From: Erysipelothrix piscisicarius
GTDB taxonomy: Bacteria; Bacillota_I; Bacilli_A; Erysipelotrichales; Erysipelotrichaceae
Direction of reading: 5' to 3'
Length of the DNA stretch: 64,000 nucleotides
NCBI RefSeq assembly: GCF_003931795.1
Contig: NZ_CP034234.1
Coordinates: forward strand, 1,612,001-1,676,000
This document shows, piece after piece, positions 54,285 through 63,188 of this stretch. The notes under the pieces are model-generated. The model saw only the letters and a program-made list of their open reading frames with translations. It had not been told where the DNA came from and did no database searches. The stretch's first letter is position 1. Every line of letters starts with the position of its first letter. The position numbers and the translations under genes are program-made.

Positions 54285-55263
54285 TTGACACCATACAATT
54301 CTGCTTTTTCTTTAATCAACTCTGGTATTTTGGCCTGAAGCCGTTTTCCTTTAAAAGAATAGAGACGATAGTGACCTTCTCGTGTAAAAACTACAATTTC
54401 ACGAATAAATCGTTGAATGCCATTCGCGCATATTTTTAAATCAATATGAATCCCAATATTAATCGCGTCAAATATTTTCTGTTCATTGATGTATTCTGTA
54501 ACAGGTGTCATTTGCTGAATCCGATCTGGTATTTCCATTGCACTTCGAGCATGCACTGTACTCATTACACTTGCACCCGTTGAAATACACCTCAATAAAT
54601 CAACAATCTCAGCACCGCGAACTTCACTCAATAATAGCCAATTCGGTCTTTGTCGCAAACACGCTTTAATTGCATGCGAATAGCTAAATCGTTCATCAAC
54701 CGTAATTTCAACAGTATCGAGCGTTGGGTAGATTTGTTTAAGATGCAATTCATAGGAATCCTCGATTGTAATAATTCGTTCATCACGACTAATATATCCC
54801 GCTAAAAACTTTATAAGTTCTGTTTTCCCAGCTCCAGGCAGTCCACTCACTAAAATATTACACTTAGACCGAACTGCATATTTCAGAAATTTTAACGCCG
54901 ATATGCTCATATATGAGGAAGCCCCAATATACGATTCACTTAAACGTAGTTTATAAGTTGTCTTTCGAATCGAAACGCTTAAAAATCGGGTAATGCTTGG
55001 ATGAATCACACTTATCCGCAAATGATTAAAATCCGTTTCTAAGACAGGGTGTTGCTGATTAAAGGGTAAATTAACGATGTTTGACAGACGTGAACAAATC
55101 CTCCACATGACTTCGTGACTGGAAAAATTACGATGAACGAGTCTACCTCTCACAAGATCATCGATCCATAAATCAACGCCATTAAAATTAATATCTGTAA
55201 TATTTTCATCTTCCACAAATGGGGTTAAGGGTCCAAAATCAAAGATTGATGTTAAAATGTTCA
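54278..55263 (-). CDS. TadA/CpaF-type secretion ATPase
   Basis: About 328 residues if the start is TTG at 55263 behind AAAAAGAGGTGG; the frame is open to 55354 inside the preceding gene, so the start is uncertain. Walker A ILVSGLPGAGKTELIKFLAG, Asp box RIITIEDSYELHL, Walker B-like NWLLLSEVRGAEIVDLLRC and the His box GASVMSTVHARSAMEIPDRI are intact. It powers Tad pilus assembly or secretion. The N-terminal domain is short (starts TSIFDFGPLTPFVEDENITD). Confidence 0.88.
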
Positions 55264-55937
55264 ACCACCTCTTTTTGTAGATCATTAATAACGTGAGGAA
55301 TCCCGCTACAAATAACGACTGACAAGTCACCCATTTCCAATGCTTTATGAACAATATTCTCTAATTTTTGCGGGATTGCAAAACTAAGTACATTGGGTTG
55401 TTTTCCGGCTTCAATCTCATGTCCATCACGATCACGTACATTCACAATACGCACTCCTTTTAATAATGGAATTATCTTCCCTGAGCCATCAAACTCTCGC
55501 ACTCGTACGCTTAGATTCACGTAATCACCGGCCCTCAAGAGATTACCACCCGTATTTACCATTGATGCTTCCGCACTCATTAGCACCTCTTCAGGTTCAA
55601 GTAATAATAGCGACTTACCTTGTGAATCATCAAAATGCTCAAAATCACGACGATCCAAAATTTGCCCTTTGTAAAGAGTATGACCTAAACGTACATATCG
55701 TCCAACGATATTTTCCTTTGTACGGATCATCGTTTCATTAAGAATTTTCTTTGGAATTGATATTTCTTCCAAATGATGCGCTTCAATTTTTTCTCGTTGC
55801 ACTAAATCCGTATTAAGACGATATACTTTTTCAAATTGACACCGAATTCGCGTCATAATTTCAACCAAACTCCCCAGCATAATAATAGATAGCACCGCCA
55901 AAAAAACTCTTTTTTTTATACTAAAATCCCTCCTCAA
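55239..55937 (-). CDS. CpaB/RcpC-like SAF-domain protein of the Tad locus
   Basis: 232 residues. N-terminal helix (RVFLAVLSIIMLGSLVEIM) followed by a SAF domain (KIEAHHLEEISIPKKILNET, VGRYVRLGHTLYKGQILDRR) and an RcpC-type C-terminus (LLRAGDYVNLSVRVREFDGS). In Gram-negatives CpaB works with the secretin; here no secretin is present or expected, so its role must differ. Both ends overlap the neighbouring genes (17 bp and about 25 bp). Confidence 0.8.
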   Translation of the reverse strand: MRRDFSIKKRVFLAVLSIIMLGSLVEIMTRIRCQFEKVYRLNTDLVQREKIEAHHLEEISIPKKILNETMIRTKENIVGRYVRLGHTLYKGQILDRRDFEHFDDSQGKSLLLLEPEEVLMSAEASMVNTGGNLLRAGDYVNLSVRVREFDGSGKIIPLLKGVRIVNVRDRDGHEIEAGKQPNVLSFAIPQKLENIVHKALEMGDLSVVICSGIPHVINDLQKEVVEHFNINL

Positions 55938-56241
55938 TCATTAATTCTCCAAAGGTAACTTCCCAGCCTGCTATTTTTGTTTTATACATGACTTGGATTA
56001 ATTTTGGATAAAAATGGTATGTAATATCAAGAACCTCCCCCTGTTGATCTTTCATAAGATTTAAAAACTTCGACTCGAGATGATCAGTGGGTTGCATTTC
56101 TGTCATTAACGTTTCTAAAGCATTGCGATATTGGAATCGTTTTTGTTGGTAATCACGCTTAAAGACAGAATAGGAAACCATCAGGGCCAAGAGCATCATC
56201 ATCACAACAGTATAGCCATACGCTAAAACAATACCTTTCAT
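55921..56241 (-). CDS. Putative pseudopilin, first gene of the Tad-like operon
   Basis: 106 residues with one N-terminal hydrophobic helix (IVLAYGYTVVMMMLLALMVS) and a soluble tail. It resembles TadE-type minor pilins only in shape. It overlaps the CpaB-like gene by 17 bp, which makes it part of the same transcription unit. RBS is weak (GTGGGTGATTT). Confidence 0.55.
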   Translation of the reverse strand: MKGIVLAYGYTVVMMMLLALMVSYSVFKRDYQQKRFQYRNALETLMTEMQPTDHLESKFLNLMKDQQGEVLDITYHFYPKLIQVMYKTKIAGWEVTFGELMIEEGF

Positions 56242-56315
56242 AAATCACCCACTTCTAATTAATTCAAAATCATTGATTTCCCTTTTAAAAATAAAAAAAC
56301 AGACTTTCGTCTGTT

Positions 56316-58718
56316 TTAGTTTGGCTTCACAACCAAATTAACAATCTTATTCTTAATCACAATTTCTTTGATAACGGTCATACCTTCAAGATTTTTTTGA
56401 ACTTGTGCTTGATCATATACAAGAGCTTTTAATTCATCTTCTGGTAAATTATTAGGTGCAATAAATTTAGCACGTACTTTCCCATTAATTTGAACAACAA
56501 TTTCTAATTCATCAAGCACTAATTTACTTGGATCAAACTTTGGCCATGGTTCATAGCTAATATCGCCATTCCCAGACACAATTTCATAAAGTTCTTCACC
56601 CAAATGCGGTGCAAAACATGCAAGCATTTTAATAAATCCGAGAGCGTAATCTTTATACAATGTCTCTGCTTTATATGCTTCATTCACAAAAATCATCAAC
56701 TGTGAAATTGCAGTATTCATACCAAATGTTTCAATATCATGTGTAACTTTTTGAACCGTTTGGTTATATACAAAATCAAGGCTACCATCATTAGTTTCCG
56801 TAATCTTATCGGACTCAACCATTAAACGGTAGACACGATCAAGCCATTTACGAATTCCATCAAGGCCACGTGTACTCCATGCAATAGCGCCATCTAAGGG
56901 GCCCATGAACATTTCGTAAACACGAAGAGCATCCGCACCATGACTTTCTACGATATCATCAGGATTCACAACATTTCCTCGTGACTTACTCATCTTCTCA
57001 TTATTAGCACCGAGAATCATCCCTTGGTGATAAAGTTTACCAAATGGTTCTTTGGTATCCACAACACCTAGGTCAAATAGGACCTTATGCCAGAATCGTG
57101 CATAAAGAAGGTGGAGAACAGCATGCTCCGAGCCACCCATATAAAGATCCACAGGCATCCAATGTTTTAGAAGTTCTGGATCACCGATTGCATCATTATT
57201 TTCTGGATCAATATAACGTAAGTAGTACCAGCAAGATCCTGCCCATTGTGGCATTGTATTTGTTTCTCGGCGTCCTTTTGTGCCATCCGCAAACGTTACG
57301 TCCAACCAATCACCGGCATTCGCAAGTGGCGATTGACCATCACTCGCTGGTTTGTAATTTTCAACCTCAGGAAGTTCAAGAGGAAGTTCATCAAGTTCAA
57401 CTGTACGCATGGTTCCATCTTCTAAATGAACAATTGGAATTGGCTCTCCCCAATAACGTTGTCTTGAGAATAACCAATCACGAAGTTTGTACGTAGTTTT
57501 CGCTTCTCCGTAACCATTCTCAACCAACCACGCTTGCATTGTTTCTATTGCTTCATCCTTACCCATACCATCTAAGAATCCAGAATTGATATGAATTCCA
57601 TCTCCAGTGTACGCTTCTACAGAAGTATCGCCACCTTCAATCACTGGAATAATCTCAAGATTGTATTTCTTAGCAAACTCAAAATCACGTGTATCGTGTG
57701 CAGGTACTGCCATAATTGCACCCGTACCGTATGCTGCGAGAACATAATCTGCGATGTAAATTGGAACCTTTTTTCCATTTACAGGATTAATGGCATATGC
57801 TCCTGTAAATACACCTGATTTTTCTTTATTGAGTTCAGTACGTTCTAAATCAGACTTATGCAACACTTTCTCAACATAAGCATTTACTTCATCGATATTA
57901 TCTGGCGTTGTAATTTCCTTAACAAAAGGATGTTCTGGAGCAAGAACACAATATGTATTTCCAAATAACGTATCTGCACGCGTTGTAAATACTGTAAATT
58001 CTTTATCATGATCTGCAATTTTAAAGATAACATTCGACCCTTCAGAGCGACCGATCCAGTTAATTTGCATTTCTTTTGTTGAATCTGGCCATTCGACTAA
58101 ATCCAAATCTTCCAATAAACGATCTGCGTATTCCGTAATTTTTAAGACCCATTGACGCATTGGCATACGAATTACATCAAAACCACCCACTTCACTCTTA
58201 CCGTCAATGACTTCTTCATTCGCAAGAACGGTTCCCAATTCAGGACAGAAGTTTACGGGTTTCTCATCAACGTAAGCCAATCCCATGTCATAAAGCTTTG
58301 TAAAGATCCATTGAGTCCATTTGTAGTAACCTGGATCTGTTGTGGAAATCTCACGACTCCAATCATAAGAAAGACCAAGACTTTTAATTTGATCAGTAAA
58401 GTGCGCGATATTTTGTTTTGTAAATTCATTTGGATGATTTCCAGTTTTCAAGGCAAATTGCTCTGCAGGTAGACCAAAAGCATCCCATCCCATAGGGTGT
58501 AAGACATTAAAACCATTCATGCGTTTATAACGTGCAATTACATCCGTCGCAGTATACCCACGTGGATGCCCTACATGAAGTCCATTTCCTGATGGATATG
58601 GGAACATGTCTAAAACATAATATTTTGGTAAATCAAAGTTATGAACATCTGTCTTAAACGTTTCATGTTCATCCCAATATTTTTGCCATTTTTTCTCAAT
58701 TTTTAAATGGTTATACAT
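56316..58718 (-). CDS. leuS: Leucyl-tRNA synthetase
   Basis: 800 residues, standard bacterial length. It charges tRNA-Leu. The class I signature is [20 protein letters not shown] (HIGH variant HVGH), the editing domain has [20 protein letters not shown] and [13 protein letters not shown], and the KMSKS loop is [14 protein letters not shown]. The C-terminal domain ends [10 protein letters not shown]. Expression is controlled by an upstream T-box leader. ATG follows AGGAGGATAAAAA. Confidence 0.98.
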   Translation of the reverse strand: MYNHLKIEKKWQKYWDEHETFKTDVHNFDLPKYYVLDMFPYPSGNGLHVGHPRGYTATDVIARYKRMNGFNVLHPMGWDAFGLPAEQFALKTGNHPNEFTKQNIAHFTDQIKSLGLSYDWSREISTTDPGYYKWTQWIFTKLYDMGLAYVDEKPVNFCPELGTVLANEEVIDGKSEVGGFDVIRMPMRQWVLKITEYADRLLEDLDLVEWPDSTKEMQINWIGRSEGSNVIFKIADHDKEFTVFTTRADTLFGNTYCVLAPEHPFVKEITTPDNIDEVNAYVEKVLHKSDLERTELNKEKSGVFTGAYAINPVNGKKVPIYIADYVLAAYGTGAIMAVPAHDTRDFEFAKKYNLEIIPVIEGGDTSVEAYTGDGIHINSGFLDGMGKDEAIETMQAWLVENGYGEAKTTYKLRDWLFSRQRYWGEPIPIVHLEDGTMRTVELDELPLELPEVENYKPASDGQSPLANAGDWLDVTFADGTKGRRETNTMPQWAGSCWYYLRYIDPENNDAIGDPELLKHWMPVDLYMGGSEHAVLHLLYARFWHKVLFDLGVVDTKEPFGKLYHQGMILGANNEKMSKSRGNVVNPDDIVESHGADALRVYEMFMGPLDGAIAWSTRGLDGIRKWLDRVYRLMVESDKITETNDGSLDFVYNQTVQKVTHDIETFGMNTAISQLMIFVNEAYKAETLYKDYALGFIKMLACFAPHLGEELYEIVSGNGDISYEPWPKFDPSKLVLDELEIVVQINGKVRAKFIAPNNLPEDELKALVYDQAQVQKNLEGMTVIKEIVIKNKIVNLVVKPN

Positions 58719-58735
58719 TTTTTATCCTCCTATAA

Positions 58736-58955
58736 CATAAAAAAAGTACCTCTAAAGGACGAATTGCTCGCGGTACCACCTTAATTCCTATCGATATTCG
58801 ATAGACTCTCAATCCTTTAACGCAGGGGACGTAATTTCCTACTGATTCAGAAATTATGCTCAAAGATGAGTTCAAAAATCTTAATACACTGATTCACACC
58901 AACCATCAGTTCTCTTCGCTATTTTAATTTTCTACTATTTCTTATCATCGCTTTC
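58736..58955 (-). promoter_or_regulatory. T-box riboswitch leader of leuS
   Basis: The conserved T-box AAGGTGGTACCGCG lies at 58782-58769 (minus strand), followed by an alternative hairpin GTACC...GGTAC and a T7 run (58737-58746), the terminator. In stem I, GAACTCATC (58873-58865) offers CTC as the leucine specifier codon, matching the gene. Uncharged tRNA-Leu should promote antitermination. Confidence 0.93.
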
Positions 58956-58959
58956 TTAA

Positions 58960-58988
58960 ATAATAGTGGAAACATCACCAAAAGTCAA
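58960..58988 (-). promoter_or_regulatory. Promoter of the leuS T-box transcript
   Basis: Minus strand TTGACT (58988-58983), 17-bp spacer, TATTAT (58965-58960). Confidence 0.8.
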
Positions 58989-59014
58989 TAAACCAAGTCA
59001 TTAAAAAAGGCGTC

Positions 59015-59557
59015 TTACGCCTCTTCATTTTTAGTTCCTTCTTTAACAATTGCCATGAGAACAATATTGGTTACGACTAAACCCGCAGCCAATAACATTG
59101 AGGGCTTCCGATTCGCCTTTTTAACCGCTTTATTTATAATTTTTTTCAAATGAACCTCGTAAAGATTTGATCGCGATTCTAATTTATCTAAGTGATAAAC
59201 ATCCCACAGATTAATGCGTTTTATGTTTGAATACTGTTCAGCTTTTTCAGTGAAAACACCATTGGTAACAACAATACCAATCTTCGCCTTATGAAACACC
59301 AAAGCAGCCGCGAGCTCTGAAATCGGATCGGTCCCTACTTCCTTAGGATTAAATACGATTTTAAATGCACAACGCATCCCATCTTTCTTTGCAACAACAT
59401 GAACGCCATGGGCATACTTCGCCTCAGGAACTTGAATCGAATCATAACCCAACAGCGGTAACAGATTTAAGAAATAATTTTCAAATGCCTTCTGATTACG
59501 GACCTCTAATATGTGTTTAGGAGTTTTAGTTTTAAAAAGCGAAGCAATAAAATTCAT
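59015..59557 (-). CDS. Restriction-endonuclease-like (Mrr_cat) protein with C-terminal membrane helix
   Basis: 180 residues from ATG 59557 (AAAGGTGGTATTAAAT). The fold matches Mrr-type domains: FENYFLNLLPLLGYDSIQVP, GVHVVAKKDGMRCAFKIVFN, SELAAALVFHKAKIGIVVTN and FTEKAEQYSNIKRINLWDVY. The nuclease motif D-(10)-(E/Q)xK is degenerate: His stands in place of Asp in AHGVHVVAKK and CAFKIVF in place of QxK, so catalysis is doubtful. A C-terminal hydrophobic segment (SMLLAAGLVVTNIVLMAIV) may attach it to the membrane. Third gene of the rlmA/pentapeptide unit. Confidence 0.72.
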   Translation of the reverse strand: MNFIASLFKTKTPKHILEVRNQKAFENYFLNLLPLLGYDSIQVPEAKYAHGVHVVAKKDGMRCAFKIVFNPKEVGTDPISELAAALVFHKAKIGIVVTNGVFTEKAEQYSNIKRINLWDVYHLDKLESRSNLYEVHLKKIINKAVKKANRKPSMLLAAGLVVTNIVLMAIVKEGTKNEEA

Positions 59558-59575
59558 ATTTAATACCACCTTTCG

Positions 59576-60190
59576 TTAATCAATAATTAAACCGAGATAA
59601 CCAATCAACGCACTTGCTTGATCAGCACGAATGCGCATTCCTTTTATAAGTGAGGGAGAATATACAATCGTATCAAAGGTGCAAGTCGTTAAATCTAAAG
59701 CGTTACAGCGCGTATCCGAGAGATTTAATCCTGTAAGCTCGCAATCGTTAAACTTCATATTCTTATATTTTGCCATCATCAAGGATGTCTCATTAAGTCG
59801 GCATCCCTCAAACACGACATTTTCAAAACTTGATTGTGACAAATTCATAAAATTCATCAGTGTATCTTTAAATAACACATCCTTAACTTTGCTATCGTAA
59901 ATTTCACTCGCCATTAACTTACAGGACAAAAATTCACAGCGGTAAAGATAACTTTTTTGTAAAGAATGATTACTTAGATCACAACGATCAAACACAACAT
60001 CCAGCAATTCGGCACGATCACACGCATCCATTTCAAATTCACATTTACTAAAACAGACTTGTTCACACTTTACTAATGCGTGATCTTGATAAATTAAACA
60101 TGATTCATAACGTGTATTACGCTTTAATTCCGAAAAGAGTACACGAGCATTGCTCACTACCAACTCTTCGATAAACTGAGGTCTTTTCAT
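59576..60190 (-). CDS. Pentapeptide-repeat-like protein
   Basis: 204 residues with a quadrilateral beta-helix pattern: repeated (C/A)xxx(L/F) blocks such as CEQVCFSKCEFEMDACDRAE, DVVFDRCDLSNHSLQKSYLY, NVVFEGCRLNETSLMMAKYK and DCELTGLNLSDTRCNALDLT. Cys is frequent. Such proteins are often DNA mimics or gyrase protectors, but no function is shown for this one. It overlaps the RlmA gene by 4 bp and is thus cotranslated with it. Confidence 0.78.
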   Translation of the reverse strand: MKRPQFIEELVVSNARVLFSELKRNTRYESCLIYQDHALVKCEQVCFSKCEFEMDACDRAELLDVVFDRCDLSNHSLQKSYLYRCEFLSCKLMASEIYDSKVKDVLFKDTLMNFMNLSQSSFENVVFEGCRLNETSLMMAKYKNMKFNDCELTGLNLSDTRCNALDLTTCTFDTIVYSPSLIKGMRIRADQASALIGYLGLIID

Positions 60191-60990
60191 AATTTCTCTT
60201 TTCTATAGATTGCAAGACCAAATTCTAAGCCTACATTTAAGTGTGAATACTTCGTCAGTCTTTCAATATTTTCTTTGGGTGTACGATGGGCATAAGGAGT
60301 CATCTTGAAAACATTTAAAATATCCTCGGTTGAGGTTATTTCTATGGGTCCCTTAATTTGCATCACATCGAGTAATTGGAATCCTTCATACATTTTCACG
60401 TCAACATCGTTTGCATAAGGCTGATCATAGACGATTTCTTTGAGTTCCATCAAATGATTCGCAAGTGGAAATACCTGAACAAAGATCCCATCGTCTTTTA
60501 AAACCCGAAAGATTTCTTCAATCTTAAAAGGAGCAAAAACAGATAAGCATGCATCGAATGAATCATCAATGATCGGTAAATCAAAGGTACTTCCCACTGC
60601 AAGCATCAAATCTGAGTTTCGTTTTGATCCCAAATCAACGGCATTCTTTGAAATATCAACACCATAAACCGTTCGTCCTGACTTGAGTAACGATTCCGTA
60701 TACCAACACTCACCGCAACCCGCATCCAAAATGTGATTACTCGAGAACCTATCAAAGACATTCTTGATTTGATCAAGCAATAATCCGTAGTATCCTTTAT
60801 CTAAAAATTCTCTCCGAGCACGAACCATCAGCTTATCATCACCATGTTGCTTCATTTTATCTTTTTGGGACATGAGTAAATTTACATAACCACTCTTGGC
60901 TCGATCAAACTGATGACCCTTAGAACAAACGTAAGATCGTTCCTGTTCTTCCAATGCTTGTCCACAATTAGGACACTTAAAATATGTCAT
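60187..60990 (-). CDS. RlmA-type 23S rRNA (guanine-N1) methyltransferase
   Basis: 267 residues. An N-terminal zinc finger YFKCPNCGQALEEQERSYVC followed by KGHQFDRAKSGYVNLLMSQK is specific for the RlmA family. The SAM-binding motif is HILDAGCGECWYTESLL, and FKMTPYAHRTPKENIERL closes the family region. RlmA-I methylates G745 and RlmA-II (TlrB) G748 in 23S rRNA, the latter giving tylosin resistance; I cannot tell which. First gene of a three-gene unit. Confidence 0.9.
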   Translation of the reverse strand: MTYFKCPNCGQALEEQERSYVCSKGHQFDRAKSGYVNLLMSQKDKMKQHGDDKLMVRARREFLDKGYYGLLLDQIKNVFDRFSSNHILDAGCGECWYTESLLKSGRTVYGVDISKNAVDLGSKRNSDLMLAVGSTFDLPIIDDSFDACLSVFAPFKIEEIFRVLKDDGIFVQVFPLANHLMELKEIVYDQPYANDVDVKMYEGFQLLDVMQIKGPIEITSTEDILNVFKMTPYAHRTPKENIERLTKYSHLNVGLEFGLAIYRKEKL

Positions 60991-61130
60991 ATAAATCCCT
61001 GCCTTACTTAGTAATAATTATACCACACCTCATTCTCTTTTCTACCAACATACTTAACATATATATCGACTATGTTTATCTTGCAATTTTAGAAAAAAGT
61101 TTTATAATTTAAGAGACTAAGGAGGTCATT

Positions 61131-61688
61131 ATGAAAAAAACATTACTCGTCCTACTCGTTTCAATTTTCGTATTAACAGGTTGCACCTCAAATAATCTCA
61201 TGAAAGATTATAAAGGATTCACCAAGAAAGATCATCACTACGTAACAACTGATTCTGAAACGATCATCAAAAACTTAGAAGATTCTAAGGAAGGTATTTA
61301 CTATATCGGTTATGCTGATTGTCCATGGTGTGTTGCCCTTGTTCCCGAAATGGAAACAGTGATAACAGACTTAGAAGCAAGCTACAAAGAACAAGGAATC
61401 GAAATTAAGCCTGAAATTATGATGTTGGATGTTCAAAATTCAGAATACAGTAATAGCGATGACTTGAAAAAACGGTTGTCTGATTGGGATAAACAACTTC
61501 CTGAAGCACTCCGATCAAATGGATATGTACCTTTTGTTGTAGCGATTGATAAAGATGGAAAAATTCAAACACATTTAGGTACGGTTGATGGACACAAACC
61601 TCCAGTTGCACTCACTGAAACTCAAGTTAAGTTCTTGCACTTACGTCTTAAAAATATGTTTGACGGTATCCATGCACATAGAAATTAG
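61131..61688 (+). CDS. Thioredoxin-fold lipoprotein (CPWC motif)
   Basis: 185 residues. The signal peptide ends in the lipobox VLTGC (Cys18), so the protein is a lipoprotein outside the membrane. YIGYADCPWCVALVPEMETV carries a CxxC thiol pair of the thioredoxin fold, and NGYVPFVVAIDKDGKIQTHL the cis-Pro strand. It resembles the PedC/BrcD-type thioredoxin-like family and other extracytoplasmic thiol-disulfide proteins. A partner such as CcdA is not adjacent. RBS AAGGAGGTCATT. A long terminator follows. Confidence 0.85.
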   Translation: MKKTLLVLLVSIFVLTGCTSNNLMKDYKGFTKKDHHYVTTDSETIIKNLEDSKEGIYYIGYADCPWCVALVPEMETVITDLEASYKEQGIEIKPEIMMLDVQNSEYSNSDDLKKRLSDWDKQLPEALRSNGYVPFVVAIDKDGKIQTHLGTVDGHKPPVALTETQVKFLHLRLKNMFDGIHAHRN

Positions 61689-61732
61689 AGCCTAAGGTTC
61701 AATTCTATTTAGCACATTATGAATCAATAAAA

Positions 61733-61776
61733 AGCGAATCCCAATGCTTCGAGCAAGCATTGGGATTCGTTTTTTA
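61733..61776. terminator. Strong bidirectional terminator
   Basis: Perfect 15-bp arms CGAATCCCAATGCTT / AAGCATTGGGATTCG with a 5-nt loop, A run before and T6 after. Confidence 0.95.
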
Positions 61777-61783
61777 TTAGAAC

Positions 61784-62449
61784 TTATTTAATGGGTTTAT
61801 GAACAAACCACCAGTCAAGGTACTCTGTATCGCCTTCATTTGCTTGCGCTTTGCGTTTCTCAGCATCTGCGATTGTTGATGCTGGTGGAACAATTCCATG
61901 ATCACCGATAAATTCATTATTTGGCCAATTTTCAGGGATTGCAACACTGTATTTATCCGCTGTTTGAAGCGCCTTTGTAGCACGAAGAATTTCATCAATA
62001 CTACGTCCAACTTCTTGTGGATAATACATTGTTAATCTTAGCACACCTTTATCATCTACGATGAATACTGCACGAACTGTATTTGTACCCATTGCAGAAT
62101 GAAGCATGCCGAGTTGTGATGCTGCACGTCCAAGTTCATCCGCAATAATTGGGAATGGAATCTTAACATTTGCATGTTCATCGATCCATTCAATCCATTT
62201 CATATGTGCATGAACCCCATCAATTGATAGACCAATGAGGTCTGCCCCAATTGCATTAAATTCATCTGCTGCTTTCGCAAATCCTATAAATTCTGTTGTA
62301 CACACGGGTGTAAAGTCACTTGGGTGACTAAATAGAACGAACCATTTCCCTGCATATGCATCCGGTAAGGTCATTTGACCTTGTGTCGTTTTTACATTTA
62401 ATGTAGGAAATTTTTCTCCCAACAATGGGAATGTACTGTTGTTTTCCAT
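61784..62449 (-). CDS. 1-Cys/Prx6-type peroxiredoxin
   Basis: 221 residues from the ATG at 62449 (TAGGAGGATATAT). The peroxidatic Cys lies in FSHPSDFTPVCTTEFIGFAK. It has the longer C-terminal domain of Prx6-type enzymes (YPQEVGRSIDEILRATKALQ, GIVPPASTIADAEKRKAQAN). It reduces hydrogen peroxide and alkyl hydroperoxides. A Fur-type box lies in front of it, which fits control by a PerR- or Fur-like repressor. A TetR-type gene is divergent. Confidence 0.95.
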   Translation of the reverse strand: MENNSTFPLLGEKFPTLNVKTTQGQMTLPDAYAGKWFVLFSHPSDFTPVCTTEFIGFAKAADEFNAIGADLIGLSIDGVHAHMKWIEWIDEHANVKIPFPIIADELGRAASQLGMLHSAMGTNTVRAVFIVDDKGVLRLTMYYPQEVGRSIDEILRATKALQTADKYSVAIPENWPNNEFIGDHGIVPPASTIADAEKRKAQANEGDTEYLDWWFVHKPIK

Positions 62450-62496
62450 ATATATCCTCCTAGTATAGGGCACCTGCCTTATACATTCATTATAGT

Positions 62497-62515
62497 GATA
62501 GTGATTATCATTGTC
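62497..62515. promoter_or_regulatory. Fur/PerR-type box in the peroxiredoxin/TetR intergenic region
   Basis: On the minus strand GACAATGATAATCACTATC matches the 19-bp Fur consensus GATAATGATAATCATTATC at 17 positions. It sits about 50-70 bp upstream of the peroxiredoxin start. Confidence 0.75.
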
Positions 62516-62587
62516 AACTTAATCCAGTGATATTCTCTAAGGATTTATGGTATGCTTATCTTACATTTATAAGGATTGAGGAAACGT

Positions 62588-63145
62588 ATGCCAAAGATTA
62601 TACATAACATTGAAGAAGAAATTTTTGCCAGCGCAGAACACCTTTTTTATTTACATGACTATGAAGACGTAAGTATGAAGATGATTGCGAAGGAGACAAA
62701 CATCGCTGTGGGGACGCTTTATAATTATTATCGTGATAAAGCATCTCTCTATGCTGCAGTTGTGCATAAAAGTTGGGCCGACACATTTGCTCGTTTAAAA
62801 AATTGCATTACAACTGAAGTTGACTTTAATGCAAAATTTAGGAAGCGTTTGGAAGTTTTATACTACGACTCCGCGAAAAGACATGGCCTTGGAGTACATT
62901 TTAAACGTGTTCGAGGAATGAACGCTGAGAGCTTGGAAGATCTTCAAGGCTTTGTCCTTACCAATATTAAAGAAGTCTTCAAAGACATGCCGATTGCGAA
63001 TCCTTGGGTGTTTGATACTGAGATTATCACAAAGTTAATCTATTCATTATTATCCAATCTTTCATTTTTAATTGAAAACTATCCGTTTTCGAAAGAAGAT
63101 AACATTGATTTCTTATACCATTCATTGATTGCTTTTTTTCATTAA
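62588..63145 (+). CDS. TetR/AcrR family regulator
   Basis: 185 residues from the ATG at 62588, which follows GATTGAGGAAACGT. The N-terminal HTH is standard: EIFASAEHLFYLHDYEDVSM and TNIAVGTLYNYYRDKASLYA. The C-terminal ligand-binding part has no named family. It is divergent from the peroxiredoxin gene and may regulate it or itself. The 138-bp intergenic region also holds the Fur-type box. Confidence 0.9.
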   Translation: MPKIIHNIEEEIFASAEHLFYLHDYEDVSMKMIAKETNIAVGTLYNYYRDKASLYAAVVHKSWADTFARLKNCITTEVDFNAKFRKRLEVLYYDSAKRHGLGVHFKRVRGMNAESLEDLQGFVLTNIKEVFKDMPIANPWVFDTEIITKLIYSLLSNLSFLIENYPFSKEDNIDFLYHSLIAFFH

Positions 63146-63153
63146 TACAACGT

Positions 63154-63188
63154 AAAAGACCACACTTGGTAAAAGGTGGTCTTTTTTT
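63154..63188. terminator. Terminator between tetR-type and panE-like genes
   Basis: Arms AAAGACCAC / GTGGTCTTT with T7 tail on the plus strand. Confidence 0.82.

Noticed and set aside
57044-57496. 150-codon frame opposite leuS
   Set aside because: Lies entirely inside leuS on the other strand with no ribosome site; composition follows leuS codon bias.
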